Assembly (NCBI GenBank): GCA_022410635.1
Contig: JAJVDF010000343.1
Location: 523,926 to 587,925 of the forward strand
Direction: 5' to 3'
DNA: 64,000 bases
DNA from: Tretioscincus oriximinensis
Taxonomy: Eukaryota; Chordata; Lepidosauria; Squamata; Gymnophthalmidae
Shown: positions 21,959 through 32,960 of the stretch, in pieces
Layout of the letters: each line of letters begins with the position of its first letter
Position numbering within the stretch: the first letter of the stretch is position 1
The notes under the pieces: generated by a model
The model's input: only the letters and a program-made list of their open reading frames with translations
Told to the model about the DNA's origin: nothing
The model's database searches: none
Position numbers and translations under genes: made by a program

Positions 21959-22437
21959 ATTCTGAAGGATTTATATTCCATATTTCACTTGAAGGTGTCA
22001 GGTTGTTCACAATATTCACTACAACTGCTTCCCGATGCCTATAAAAACTCCTGATTCTTCCAAGGGTACACTGGGAATTACACCCACATATGAAGTTAAT
22101 TGCTAAAAGAAATTATGAAATTTATTTACTTCATTTATTATTATGAAAGACCCAGGTTTTCATAACATTGATTCCAACCCCTGGTTCTTCTCATTCTTGT
22201 TGTTCTTCCCAAATATCCCATTGCTAATAAATGGCGGGGTGGGTGGGGGTGGGGGAATCAAAGGAAAGGGAAGCAGCTGGGCATTTACTAATTGTGCAAA
22301 GAGGTGGCAGACAAGATAAAGAATGCAAGATGGTCTCAGGAGTGCCAGCCAGAGGCAACTGTGGGATCTAAAAAGATGCTGCAATTCCTCTTGGAGGTGA
22401 GCAGACAGCATTTTCCAAATCAGGTGGTCCAGCCAGG
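21959..22437. other. Intron, no gene recognised
   Basis: A few ATTCATTC units follow the CR1 tail and a G-rich patch lies near 22238. No exon. Confidence 0.4.
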
Positions 22438-22640
22438 TGGTCTAGCTTGGTTCTCTAACATGGAGTTCATCACCTTATCACATTTGCGTATGCTTTGTCA
22501 TCTCCCATACACAGTTTCCTATAAATACCTGAACCTGACATTAGTCCCTCAGCATCTGAAGAAGTCGANGTGTCTACAAAAGCTTATGCCACCTACTTTT
22601 CTACTGGCAGTCTCTAAGTGCTACTAGCCCCTTTGTCGAT
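22438..22640 (+). repeat. Unclassified interspersed repeat with hairpin core
   Basis: TGGAGTTCATCACCTTATCA, GCATCTGAAGAAGTCGANGT, GTCTACAAAAGCTTATGCC and CTCTAAGTGCTACTAGCC. About 90% like 9010-9200 by eye, but the GAAA box reads AAAA. Confidence 0.65.
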
Positions 22641-22671
22641 TCTCTACTGCTTAAGAGCTGCCTGACCCATG

Positions 22672-22765
22672 GAATCATAGAATCATAGAGCTAGAAGGGA
22701 CCTCCAGGGTCATTGGGTCCAACCCCCTGCTCAATGCAGGATTCATTATCAATGCTCCATCACCT
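22672..22765 (-). mobile_element. CR1-like LINE 3' tip
   Basis: GAATCATAGAATCATAGAGC, GACCTCCAGGGTCATTGGG and CCCCTGCTCAATGCAGG. Only about 90 bases remain. Confidence 0.75.
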
Positions 22766-22941
22766 GATACAGTTAACTATGGGTCCCCAAACGAGAGTTC
22801 GTGTGTATTCAAATCCCATAGATGGACTACTTTAAGTGATTTGGGGGCATCGAGGTGTTTTTCTAGGTGTTCCCAAATCGGGCCCAATTGAGTGAGTGAT
22901 AATTACACCAGCAAACAAAGGCAAANCAATTACTCACTCAC

Positions 22942-23080
22942 CTGTAAGTTCCGCTCGTAAAGGTGAAAGGTTTTTCATGACCTTGGCCTCCANCCCTGGA
23001 CCTGTGCTTTCGTATTCCAACTCCCGGTAATAAATGCGATATCCCAAGAGAAGCCCGTTCAGACTCTCGACTTTGGGAGG
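22942..23080 (-). CDS. SDK2: SDK2 internal exon: middle of the same FN3 domain (probably FN3-10)
   Basis: This is a 139-base exon. The acceptor is AATTTTGCAG, then CCTCCC; the donor is CTTACAG, then GTGAGT. It starts in phase 0 and ends in phase 1. The translation is PPKVESLNGLLLGYRIYYR, then ELEYES, then an acidic/glycine loop, then EAKVMKNLSPLRAELT. It forms FN3 strands C and C' (GYRIYYREL) and the run into E. One unknown base at 22993 makes a single residue ambiguous (codon NTG) in the loop after GPG; it does not disturb the frame. The last G joins CC of the next exon to give Ala, as in SDK2. Confidence 0.94.
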
Positions 23081-23632
23081 CTGCAAAATTTTCACATGAG
23101 ATAAATGTGAGATAAGNTGCAACTTGAGTCAGTCTTTAAAGTAGAAAAAGAATCAACCGGATATATTTATTGTCAGTGGTTGAAACAGACATGCAGCTAG
23201 ATTTGTTTGGAAATGNCGATATACAGCCTTCCCTGATGACGTCCCCCTGTGCTGAGGTTCCTTTGCAAAATTTAAGTGTACAAAAAGTGTACAAAAGTGT
23301 GCAAAACATATAGGCTTCTGCAAGCAGAAGAAAGTCAAGCCTCTTCTAGCCTGGCATTCTCACCACTAGACTATACCATCTCTCTTTTTGAACTTGTGTA
23401 TTTATTCTTTCATTCATTCCAAATTATGTCTTAGCTTTCACAAACAGGTCCCANGTAGATCACAACAACAAACTACAAAATATAAAGAATATAAAGAACA
23501 GTGTTGAAATTATTTAAAATATAACCCTCTCACTCCAAACGTATGCTTAAACTTGCCTTAAACTTATTTATAAATTATCACACACCTTTGTATGGTCAGC
23601 CTAAACGTTTACCACACAAGGTGAAGTTTAAG
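23081..23632. other. SDK2 intron, no repeat recognised
   Basis: AT-rich, with a GTGTACAAAAAGTGTACAAA-like local repeat near 23280. Confidence 0.35.
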
Positions 23633-23829
23633 TAGGCTGACCAGATGATCCTTTTTTCTTGTGGTGTGTGTGTGGTGAGGTGCTTCCCAGTTTTTTCTGA
23701 GGAAATTTTTCTCAAAAAAGATTTTTTTTGAATTGTTTTTGTTTTTTTATTTTTTTTTCCTCAGAAAAAAACAGGAGGCACCCCNAAAANGGGTTTTCAA
23801 CCCCCCCAAAATGGGGTCATTTGGTCAGC
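23633..23829. mobile_element. hAT-like palindromic MITE, copy 2
   Basis: TAGGCTGACCAGATGATCC to GGTCATTTGGTCAGC, with long T-rich/A-rich inverted arms. The right terminus is damaged, and no clean target duplication is visible. Confidence 0.75.
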
Positions 23830-23911
23830 AGACAAGTGTAAGGTATGTTTCCTGGAAAGTGTAAATGCTGTAGATCGGGTCATGTCAAATGACATGTTTT
23901 CATCCAATGGC

Positions 23912-24143
23912 AATAAGGTAGGCTGACCAGATGACCCCTTTTGGGTGGTGGTGGTGGTGGTTGAAAACCCATTTTTGGGGTCCCTCCGAGTTTTTTCTGA
24001 GGAAAATTTATTTCAAAAAAGTACTTTTTTTCAAAAAATATTTTTTTTTGTTTTTTNTTTTCCTCAGAAAAAAAACAGGAGGCACCCCAAAAACNGGTTT
24101 TCAACCCGCCCCAAAAGGGGTCATTTGGTCAGCCTAAATAAGG
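23912..24143. mobile_element. hAT-like palindromic MITE, copy 3
   Basis: The element 23919-24136 has the same TAGGCTGACCAG termini and is flanked by AATAAGG on both sides (23912-23918, 24137-24143). A GGTGGTGGTGGTGG run lies inside the left arm. It is 90 bases from copy 2. Confidence 0.8.
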
Positions 24144-25339
24144 GGAGGAGAGAGCCCTGTATCCAGTAAAGATAGAAACTCACACAGGGATGGGGATGGG
24201 TGGAAACTTCCTCGCCTTGCCTGGCCCCACCCTCTCTGGCCCCTCCCTTTTTGGTCACATGACTTATGGCCATTTTGTTTTTTAAAAAACAACATTTAAC
24301 TTTGGGTTAGTTAAGTTGACCAAGGATGAAGATAGTTTATACAAGACTTGATTCAGATTTACCCACAGTACCCGTGGCTAATTCAATTAACTGGTACTTT
24401 GGTGATCATAAAGGTTGCAAAATTACCCCAGTTATTGTTCCTTCTCTCACACAGGAAAGCTTGTGAAGTCAGAGCAAACACCCATTTAAAGACAAGTAAG
24501 ATTCTTTAAAAAAAAAAACACAACACTGATTGTCTAGCAGAACCAGAACTGATTAAGACTCCATTTACCATGGGACCATGGAGATAAATATAATGGATTT
24601 TTTTCCGGATTTTTTTCTTTGATAATCACACTTTGACCATGGAAAAGATACTCTGCAGAAAGGTCAGGGCACCCTCCTCTTATCTGTCTCTCGGTTTTTG
24701 ATGGCAATGGATTATTTGAGATTTTCTGCCTATCTGAATGAGAAGCTCAGAGGATCTGTGAAAGCAGGTTAAAGCGATTAGAAGTGGCAGAAAAGAACAG
24801 CGAAAGGAATAAGAGCAACTTGTTTATATTGAGAAACCCTGGATGTTCCTTTCATCAAAGGAAGGAATATATTAAATTAAATAAAACTCCTCTGGCTGGG
24901 GGCTTTTTTACACTTATCTTCAGAGACTGGTTGGCAGGGAAATGTTTTCTGCTTTTCACATTGCTTCAGGCAGAAGCCATTCCTACNCCTAGCCTGGAAG
25001 CAGAAAGTATGAACGATGTATTCTAGCCTTTCTGTAGTCTACGTGTCTGGCTGCCCCTTCTCTCACTATGATTTGCTAACCATGTGTCATGTGACATACA
25101 GAACCCAGAAAGGTTAGAATATAGTAGTCACCCTGTTTCCATAGTGCAGGAATGATTGGGAATTGCTTAAATGCAGTCAGTGCAATATAAGCTTAGAAAC
25201 CCTTTTGGTGTGATATGGGAATAGTGAAACAATTGATGGTGCAAATACTCTGTTCCTTGCTCAATGCTTGGGGTGTTCCCCAAGTACAAATTTGGCCCCA
25301 GAACAAGAAATTACTCCCACACCCTTTTCAGAGGCGTCG
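24144..25339. other. Intron, no gene recognised
   Basis: Low-information AT-rich sequence. The 80-codon frame 24784-25026 has no domain. Confidence 0.4.
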
Positions 25340-26025
25340 CATGTTTGAAACAAGGACTTAAAACAAATCAGCCTCTTTATAAATCTGTGGTGAGGCCCCA
25401 TTTGGAGTACTGTGTACAATTCTGGTCACAAAGGATATAGTAGAACTAGAGAAGGTACAGAAAAGGGCAACAAGAATGATCAAGGGACTGCAGCACATCC
25501 CTTACGAAATCTGGCTGCAACGTCTGGGACTCTTCAGCCTCGAAAGACAGCGTTTGAGGGGTGATTTGATTGAAATGTATAAAATGATGGATAAGGTGAA
25601 TAGAGAAAAATTGTTTCCTCTATCGCATAACACTGGGACCAGGGAGCCTTCCTTGAAGCTGATGGGCAGAAGAGTGAGAACAGATGAGGGAAAGTATTTT
25701 TTCTCCCAGAGNGTCATCGGCCTTTGGAATTTACTTCCAGAAGAGGTGGTGGTAGTTAGCAGCCTGGATAGCTTTGAGACAGGATTAGACAAGTTNATGG
25801 AAGCCAAGGATGGATGTCTTGATGCTGCCTCCAAGATGGAGCAACANGCAGTACTTCTGACATGCTTTTTGCAGGCCATCGAAAACAGTTGAGGATTTTA
25901 CCTTCTTCTCTTCCGGACTGGCCAGGTGGGCCATTTGGTGGGCCTCTGTGTGAGACAGAATGCTGAACTAGATGGGCTCCAGCTTGATTCAGCAGGGCTT
26001 CTCTTATGTTCTTATGTTCTTAACC
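25340..26025 (+). mobile_element. L2-like LINE: RT C-terminus and 3' UTR
   Basis: CTTTATAAATCTGTGGTGAG encodes the LYKSVV..PHLEYCVQFW block. The frame 25476-25892 then reads LGLFSLERQRLRGDLIEMYK, LMGRRVRTDEG and LWNLLPEEVVVVSSLDSF, a Jockey-superfamily C-terminus. It ends with a TTATGTTCTTATGTTCTTA tail. Frameshifts and N bases show it is dead. Confidence 0.85.
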
Positions 26026-26081
26026 TTCTCTTTTGATACTAACCATCATGGGCAAGAAAGAGATCTATGATCAGTAACTGG
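26021..26081 (+). repeat. 61-base block also present inverted at 12823-12883
   Basis: AACCTTCTCTTTTGATACTA and what follows, to CAGTAACTGG, match the reversed 12823-12883 with one mismatch. It lies immediately after an L2-like tail in both places. Confidence 0.85.
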
Positions 26082-26162
26082 TGCAATTGGTGCAATTGGT
26101 GGGTCTCTGTGTGATGCCTCTAGCCTGATTCAGAATGGCTCCTCTTATGTTCTTATGTTCCA
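26082..26162 (+). mobile_element. L2-like LINE 3' terminus, second in series
   Basis: TGCAATTGGTGCAATTGGTG, GATTCAGAATGGCTCCTC and TTATGTTCTTATGTTCC. Only the last 80 bases are present. Confidence 0.7.
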
Positions 26163-26689
26163 AGATGCTTTAAGCATCAGGATCCAATTTAGCTTTGCAA
26201 ATTTCCAAGAAGCCTGTTAGAAACCCAATCTGCTGCTCTGTGAGCTTGCAACAATTTCCATTTTGGATGCTTTTTCTCTGCATTTATCCAAGCTATTAGC
26301 TTATTTTACAGTTTGGGCTTTTGGGTTTTTTTTTTTATAAAAAAAGGAATAAATTGAGAACAAAAGTCAGCTGAAATTGCTTTTTACCCCAATAATACGA
26401 GTGTGGTAATGACATGTAATTGCCTTGTGTTCTCTTGACATGTCTCCGGCACACTCAATTATCTGAACTGCCACTTATTTCACGTTCATTATCCACCCCA
26501 AATCTATCAATGGGGCCAACTTGCCTTCTCACATATGCCACACACAGTTTGTTCTCTGTTGCTTGCTCAGTTGGGCCTCTGATTGAGAGGTGTGATTGCA
26601 GATTGATACTTATACGTACTACAAGTTGAATAAAAACAGTCACTATGGCAATGTAATTCATAATGTTCGTTCGAGGGTATAATTGCTCT
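26163..26689. other. Intron, no gene recognised
   Basis: No exon or repeat seen beyond a T/A run near 26330. Confidence 0.4.
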
Positions 26690-27510
26690 GGGCCGTTCTT
26701 TGCACAACACTAGGACCTGCGGTCTCTTTCTTTGAAGCTGGTGGGCATTTTTAGGTATAGGTTTATACTGTTTTTAATGCCAATGTTGTATTGTTGTTTT
26801 TATTGTTGGATGCCCTGAGACCTTTGAGTATAGAGTGGAGTATATAAATAAATAAGAGTTAGGACAGATGAGAGAATGTGGTTGTTTTTAACCAGAGAGT
26901 AATTGGTCTGTGGAATTTACTTCCAGAAGAGGTGGAGGGAACTAGCAGCCTGAATAGGTTTAAGACAAGACTAGGCAAATTAATGGAAGCCAAGAGTATA
27001 AATAGGTACCAGGATGGATCTTTTGATCCTGCCTGCAGGTTGCAGCAATAGGCAGGATTCTTGAAATGCCTTTTACTGGGAGTTAGAACATAAGAGAATA
27101 AGAGGAGCCGTGCTGAACGGGGCCAGAGTCCACCTAGTCCAGCCTTCTGTCTCACACAGAGGCCCACCAATTGCACCTGGGCAGCCTGGAACAGAAGAAG
27201 TCAAAATCTTCACCTGTTCTCGATGTCCTGCAAAAGGTATTTCTGGAATCCTGCCTGCAGCATCAAGACATTCGTTGTATAGGTTGGTGTCCATGAACTT
27301 GTCTAATCCTCTCTTAAAGCCATCCACGCTGCTAACTACCACCACTTCTTCTGGAAGTAAATTCCAAAGGCTGATGACCTTCTGGGTGAAAAAATACAGG
27401 CCTTCTTCTGCTTGTGCAGCCCAGCTGCAATTGGTGGACCACTGGGTGAGACAGAAGGCTGGGTGGGATGAGCTGTGGCCTGATCCAGCAGGGCTCTTCT
27501 TAAGTTCTAA
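26690..27510. mobile_element. Cluster of three L2-like 3' ends in alternating orientation
   Basis: Forward copy 26690-27085 (GGAATTTACTTCCAGAAGAG), split at 26750-26850 by a retroelement 3' end with AAATAAATAA tail. Reverse copy 27087-27410 (GAACATAAGAGAATAAGAGG). Forward piece 27411-27510 (CAGCTGCAATTGGTGGACCA, TTCTTAAGTTCT). Confidence 0.7.
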
Positions 27511-27668
27511 GGAGCCTGTGGAAACCTGGGTGTGCTGGCAGTGATTTCTCAACACAGAAATGCTACCGATACGTTATCACTGAGCAGAAGAAGACCGGAA
27601 GTGTTCTATGTTGTTGCTGTGGGATGGCTTCAAGAGCTTCATCTAGTGGCCCGTTACAATCGACTTAC

Positions 27669-27739
27669 CTGCCACTGCACCAGAACGGAGGAGGTTGTGT
27701 GTGGCGTCGCAGACACCGAATTCGGAGGTTCCCCTGGAA
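27669..27739 (-). CDS. SDK2: SDK2 short internal exon: N-terminal strands of the following FN3 domain (probably FN3-10)
   Basis: This exon is only 71 bases long, too short to stand out as an open frame, and was found by looking for the piece needed between its neighbours. The acceptor is CTCTGTATAG, then TTCCAGG; the donor is TGGCAG, then GTAAGT. The G left by the previous exon plus TT makes Val, followed by PGEPPNSVSATPHTTSS and VLVQWQ. This supplies the proline-rich linker, strand A and the B-strand tryptophan of an FN3 domain. It ends in phase 0, exactly matching the phase-0 start of the next exon. The combination with PPKVESLNG restores a normal FN3 B-C loop. It has no N bases and no stops. 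Confidence 0.93.
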
Positions 27740-27879
27740 CTATACAGAGAGAACAAAAAGAGGAGATGTGAGTGGAAAATTTGTGCTGCTGTCAGTCTTC
27801 TCAGGTGAGATAACATTGGGTTGCCCAACGGCCAAGAAGCAGAGAACTTCCTCCCTATTCCTCTGTCCCTCCCTTTATG

Positions 27880-28200
27880 GTGGTGCAAGCGGTTAAGAGT
27901 TCAGTGTTAGGGATTTTGGCGTTTGAAGCCTATTCGTCGCCCAGGGAGAGGGGTAAACACCCTCTACTGGACTCAGCTCCAGCCAATTCCGCTGTTTGAA
28001 AGCAAAGATATTTGCAAGTTGATTAATGGGTACTACCACAACGAGGTGGGAAAAATAGAATAGATGTAAACGCTTGGGCAAAAATAACCTTGTAAGCCAC
28101 TCCGAATCCCTTCGGGTGAGAAGGGGAGAGTATAAAAACCAGATTCTTCTCCTTCTCTTCTCATCCTCATCCTATTCCTCCCTTTCTTTCTCTTTCCAGC
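27880..28200 (+). mobile_element. tRNA-derived SINE, older copy, with TTC tail
   Basis: TTTTGGCGTTTGAAGCC (B-box), AGGGGTAAACACCCTCTACT, CCACTCCGAATCCCTTCGGG, GTATAAAAACCAGATTC, then a CTT/CTC tail. Confidence 0.6.
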
Positions 28201-28500
28201 CACCTGAGGTTTCTTTCAGCATTTACCTTGCCCAATCACTGTATCAGGGACAAAGCTGAGGAAGCTCATCACGCATTCTCAGCTGGGAGAACATGGAGCT
28301 TTTATACTGAATCCTTGGCTCTGCACGAAAGCCAGAAGGTGTTTGGGGTTCTTTGAATTTCAACCCGTGTGTTTTGGGAAAGCAAGGAGATGATAAGGAC
28401 CATTTAAGAACCTATAGGAGGAGGCAGGAGGGAGAGAATGGCAGAAGTAGACAGAGAAGGAAAAGGACGGGAGATGAAGAAGTAGAGGAGAAGCAAAAGA
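28201..28500. other. Intron, no gene recognised
   Basis: Ends in a purine-rich stretch. No exon. Confidence 0.35.
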
Positions 28501-28595
28501 GTGAATAAATGGATGGATAGAGATAGATATATGGATAGAGATAAGTGGATGGATAGATGGATAGATGGATAGAGATAAGTGGATGGATGTTCGGA
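28501..28595. repeat. (GGAT/AGAT)n tetranucleotide array
   Basis: ATGGATGGATAGAGATAGAT-type units, imperfect. Confidence 0.8.
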
Positions 28596-28659
28596 CAGAT
28601 GGACAAATGGAGACAGTTGGACAGCAGAGACAGATGGACGATGATGATAAAGAAGAGGT

Positions 28660-28805
28660 TATTTTCCATCCAAAGCCTTGCACATCACATTGTGATAGTA
28701 TCTATTTATCTACTTGTGATAGCTCACTTTCGAGTAGCTAGGTTGGCTGAAACTAAGGCCAGTAGAGGGTGCTTAGCCCTCTTCACAGCAGACACACGGG
28801 CCTCA
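28660..28805 (-). mobile_element. tRNA-derived SINE fragment
   Basis: TTTTCCATCCAAAGCCTTGC, GTTGGCTGAAACTAAGGCCA and GTAGAGGGTGCTTAGCCCTC match diverged reversed SINE copies elsewhere (12500, 53530). Confidence 0.5.
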
Positions 28806-29040
28806 AACAACCAACCTCTTTATTGAAAGGCCTGTTCTTAACCTTTGTGCCGCCATGCCTCAAAGACAGACAGACTGTTAGAGGGAGACTGAGGTTGAGA
28901 GAGAATATAACAAGAATAATAATTTATTATCACGATCTACGACCAGCAGTACAAATCAAGATATTCAGTTCAGTATACAGCGATAAAAGTTTCAACTTTA
29001 AAATATTTAAAATACAATGGGAAAAAATTACATTTTTCTC

Positions 29041-29100
29041 CTATGGATGGAGAGAGATAAATGGATGGATAGATGGATAAATAGATAAAGATGGATATAT
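29041..29100. repeat. (GGAT)n short array
   Basis: ATGGATGGAGAGAGATAAAT, GGATGGATAGATGGATAAAT. Confidence 0.7.
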
Positions 29101-29104
29101 ACGT

Positions 29105-29880
29105 TAGGGCGTATCCTAGGGTTGCCACCTGTCCCTTATTATACGGGATGTCCCTTATTTTACCTCAAAATTATGCGTCCCGTATTTATCAGTCACTGCC
29201 CGTATTCTGGCAGGCGGGACGCAGTCGGTGGCAACACTAAACTTCCGGGTGCAGACGGAGTGCACCGTAGGCTGCTGTGGTGCACGCCGGAGGCGGAGCT
29301 TTGGCAGAAGCCTTAAAAGGCTGTGTTACTTGCCTCTGCACTGTTTGCCGACCTGTGAAGACGAGCATTAAGACTGAGCTGCTGCTGGTGCCTTCTCGCT
29401 CGTCTTCATCGCGCGTTTGCTTTATGGCACGAACCTAGGCAGCCGCGCTTCTGTCTGTGGCCGCCCCTCTTGGTCCCAACAGGGCTATCTATACCTCCTG
29501 CTTGCAGGAACAAGCAGTCTGTGAACTTGCAGCCCTGTTTGGCTCCAAAGTTTAAGTTGCGAAGCATCTTGGGNGTCGTTGCCTAAGAGCTNCAGCTTGC
29601 TGCAGCCTAGGCTGCAAGGCAGAGTCTCTGCCCCAGTAGGAAGCTTGGTAGTTTGGGCACCAAGTTTTGTAATTCTGCAGCAGATCCCTGCCTCTGGCTT
29701 CAAGCTGTCAGAGAGTTTAGGGGCTTGGACTTGCCCTACATGCATTTAGGTTTCTGTTTATAGTTTTTATAGTTTTTTAGTGTCCCTTATTTTTGTGGAA
29801 TGTCCCTTATTTTTAAGAGCATGTCCCGTATTTCACTTATCAAAAGGTGCATCCTGAGGTTTTTTTTCATATCATAGTAT
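29105..29880. repeat. Unclassified GC-rich element bounded by TGTCCCTTATTTT motifs
   Basis: The left edge has GGTTGCCACCTGTCCCTTAT and ATGTCCCTTATTTTACC; the right has GTGTCCCTTATTTTTGTGGA, ATGTCCCTTATTTTTAAG and ATGTCCCGTATTTC. The interior 29200-29750 is far richer in GC and CpG than the surrounding intron. Probably a non-autonomous transposon; family not determined. Confidence 0.5.
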
Positions 29881-30867
29881 GATTCTCGGTGATTTGCCAT
29901 ATATATTTGTATGGATACAGCTGTGCTAGTGCTAGAAAGCTCCATCATGCACTTTTTCCAGCTTGTAGTTCTGCTTCTGTAGAGTAATTTCCATCTCTTA
30001 TGCTATGACAGCAACGTGTTCTTTGCCTGGGAATCTGTTGCCTGACATGCTGCAGACAAGAGTGGAGACTTTAGGGCCCCAGCAGCTTCTTTTTCCCTGT
30101 TGAATTTATNTGGGACAAAAGCAGTGACAGACAGAAAAATCCTCACTTGCAGCCTCACAAATGCATTCCCTTTGAATTCACCTGCCTGGCAACAAGGAGA
30201 GCCGGGAGCCAATGACAGATAGGACACAGATCAGCCAATCACAAGCTAGGATTTACAATATGGCTTTATGGGGAATGTAAGCAAACTGATAGGGAGGAAA
30301 GTTATGTAGGGTTTTTAACTGAAACTGTTAAAAACCTTCAGAGTTTACTAAACAGTATATTTCCCATGAGAATGCTAGAATGTTATTGTTATAGCTTATC
30401 TGTACTTCTGAGCATGCATAGTTATTTCAGTTTATTCCGTGATGCTGAGATGCTTGTATACTTAGTCTGTGAGATGCTCACTTCACTATATACATAAGTG
30501 TCCAGTATATTCTTTACTATTTTTTATGGACTCTGTAAATAAAGCTACAAAGCCTTCCAGATGGAATGAAACCAAGTGTGTTGATTATTTTCACTAAGAA
30601 GAAGCTGCCTGCTGCACCAGCCCATCCTTCAGGGCTGCGAATGCTGCATATGTACTCTGCTAAGTTTGGTTCAGAACTAAAATCCCCAAAAGGTGGTCAT
30701 TCTGTGCCTATGGAGAGCCAGTGATGGTTATTGTAAGTCCTTTTTGCACTATATACAGAAATAACACAATAAACAGAAGCCATCAGGATGCATGCTTAGC
30801 CTTCTGAATGCCCCAAGAACATTTGGCTATGTGTGCTTCAGGTGAATGCCATAGAAGGCTAAGCAGG
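29881..30867. other. Intron, no gene recognised
   Basis: No exon or known repeat. A TATACATAAGTG / AATAAAGC-type AT-rich stretch lies near 30490-30550. Confidence 0.4.
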
Positions 30868-31330
30868 CATGAATGGTGCAGTCACTAAGGAGACGGTCTC
30901 TCACCTGGGAGATCAGGTTTTGAAGCCCTGTGTCGGACATGGGAAGGGGTGAGCACCTTCTACTAGCCTGTAGCTCTAGCCAACCCAACTATTTGAAAGC
31001 AAGTATTGCAAGAAATTGCAACTGTCTGCAACTAGATAAGTGGAACCACCACAGCCTGGTGGGGAAGACTGAATGCAAGCCTTGGGCATAAAATACCCTT
31101 GTAAGCCATTTTAGGCCCTTTGGGTGCGAAAAGCAGGGTATAAAAAACAAGTTCTTTTTCTTTTTGGATCTTCCTGGATCCTCCTCCTCTTCTTCCTCTT
31201 CTTCCTGTTCCTCTTCTTCCTCGTTCTTCCTCTTCTTCCTCGTTCTTCCTCTTCTTCCTCGTTCTTCCTCTTCTTCCTCGTTCTTCCTCTTCTTCCTCGT
31301 TCTTGTTCTTCTTCTTCTTCTTCTTTCAGG
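30868..31330 (+). mobile_element. tRNA-derived SINE with TTCC/TTC tail
   Basis: GCATGAATGGTGCAGTCACT, ATCAGGTTTTGAAGCCCTGT, GAGCACCTTCTACTAGCCTG, TTGTAAGCCATTTTAGG and GTATAAAAAACAAG, then a tail 31155-31325 in which CTTCTTCCTCGTTCTTCCT is repeated five times. Confidence 0.8.
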
Positions 31331-32325
31331 ACCAAGAACAATTTCTGCATTCTCTCATGTACCAACTTGCTTGTTATAAAGTTTGTATTTCCTGTACACA
31401 TTGAACCTTAAGTTCTTTCTCAAAGTGGATTTGGCGTGGAAACAATCCCCAAAGCTTCTCCAAACATGCACTCCAGTTGACATTCATTTTTAATGTTCCC
31501 TTGTAAATTATTCAATCAAGGAAAGATAATGGTTAGTTAGCTGAGAACAGATGAGACAATATAACAAGGTTTAATTCTGTCTGGAGGCCCTTGACAGCAA
31601 GGTCTGTTATCTCAAGGTATTGCTGGATAGTGAAGAGGCTAAATGTTAACAAGTACTCCAGTTGGGAGCAAAGGGACCGGAAAGTAGAAGGTTGCTGATT
31701 GAATTTCCTATCTTCATCCAGAAATAAGTAATGGAAAAACACTTCTATATCTTGGCTTCTACTGTAACTCTACAAGGAATCAGGCTGCGTCCCCACTAAG
31801 AATTTTTACTGAGACGGTACTGACATCTTGCTGAATTTGCCCTACTAGGTTGTGCATGTTCAGTGATCCACTACCTACAAATGCCCGTGGTCTCAGATTT
31901 TCCTGCCACCTATTTATATCATTTCCTATTGGAATTCTCTGCATTAGGTAAGAAGCCTAGTGAGGCCTTCCTTAGAGTGAACGTGCAAAATCTCGCAAGA
32001 CTTTGAGGGTAACTGGAAAAAGTCCACCGTCTTGGCTCTCAGACTGCTGGGAATTGTAGTAAAACAAGCAGAGTAATGACTTATGGGGCATGCGATATGA
32101 GAATACAAGGAAATGTAACAGGAACCCAGGAAACAGTGCGGAAAACTGAAGATAGGTGGGGCCGAATTGTGAACATTCCTCCACGATTTTAAAGAAATAG
32201 CAAAATTAAACATCCAGTGGGGAGGCAGCTTCAGTAAAGATTTGATGGTACCTAGTAACAACCATTCTTTAATTGCTGATCAATGGCACCTCTCCAAAGC
32301 TGCTGTATTGGGGTCAGATGCTTAC
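31331..32325. other. SDK2 intron, no gene recognised
   Basis: AGGCTGCGTCCCCACTAAGA near 31782 resembles one end of the foldback family at 38437 and 40373. Otherwise nothing recognised. Confidence 0.4.
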
Positions 32326-32429
32326 CATCCTGCAAAGTGGTGACTGCTTCTGTCTCAGCCCCAAAATCACTGTCTCCAATATCGTTTGTTGCTTTCAGGC
32401 GGAGTTTGTAGGAGGTAAATGGATTCAAC
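32326..32429 (-). CDS. SDK2: SDK2 internal exon: end of the same FN3 domain (probably FN3-9)
   Basis: This is a 104-base exon. The acceptor is TTCTTTTTCAG, then GTTGAAT; the donor is CAGGATG, then GTAAGC. The first base completes an Arg codon with AG of the previous exon (phase 2), and the exon ends in phase 1. It encodes [30 protein letters not shown] and TTLQD. This is the FN3 tyrosine-corner strand (LxPFTxYxLRLKA) followed by the F-G region and the exit linker. It is among the most conserved parts of sidekick proteins. No stops occur, and the polypyrimidine tract is strong. With the preceding exon it completes one FN3 domain of about 102 residues, a normal length. Confidence 0.95.
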
Positions 32430-32740
32430 CTGAAAAAGAAGACAAGCAAGCACAGCAGAAGTTACTCGGGTCGTCTTTCTATCTATTTACTGCTGTAGAC
32501 AAATTTTATTTTAACTGCTATTTTAACTAGTGGCCCAGCAACGAAGACGTTCCAAACCCTGGGCCTAGTTGTCAAGCTAGAATAATCACAGACCGTATCT
32601 TCGTACAAAAGTGATCTTCTAAAGCAGGGATTGGGAAATCCTATTTCTCCCAAGGGCAATTTGGATATTTGAAAATCTTCCGAGCGAAAGTACTCCTTAC
32701 CGAACTCCATTCACACACACCCCGACCCCCAGGTGTCACA

Positions 32741-32960
32741 GTGATCCACACTGGTAGGCAGAATGCTGGACAAGAGGGGCTATATCCCAATTCAGCATTA
32801 TTCCTCTTATGTTCTTATGCTAAAGCATAAGTCTGCTTCTTCAGATATTTTTTTTTTAATGGGTCTAGGGAATCTACTTCCAAAAGAGATGGTAGCAGCT
32901 AACNATCTAATTCGTGGAAGCCAAGTGTATCAGTAGCTGGATGATGCTTGGACTTGCTAT
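32741..32960 (+). mobile_element. Two L2-like remnants
   Basis: GGCAGAATGCTGGACAAGAG to CCTCTTATGTTCTTATG (32752-32820), then GGGAATCTACTTCCAAAAGA to GTATCAGTAGCTGG (32866-32942). Confidence 0.55.
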
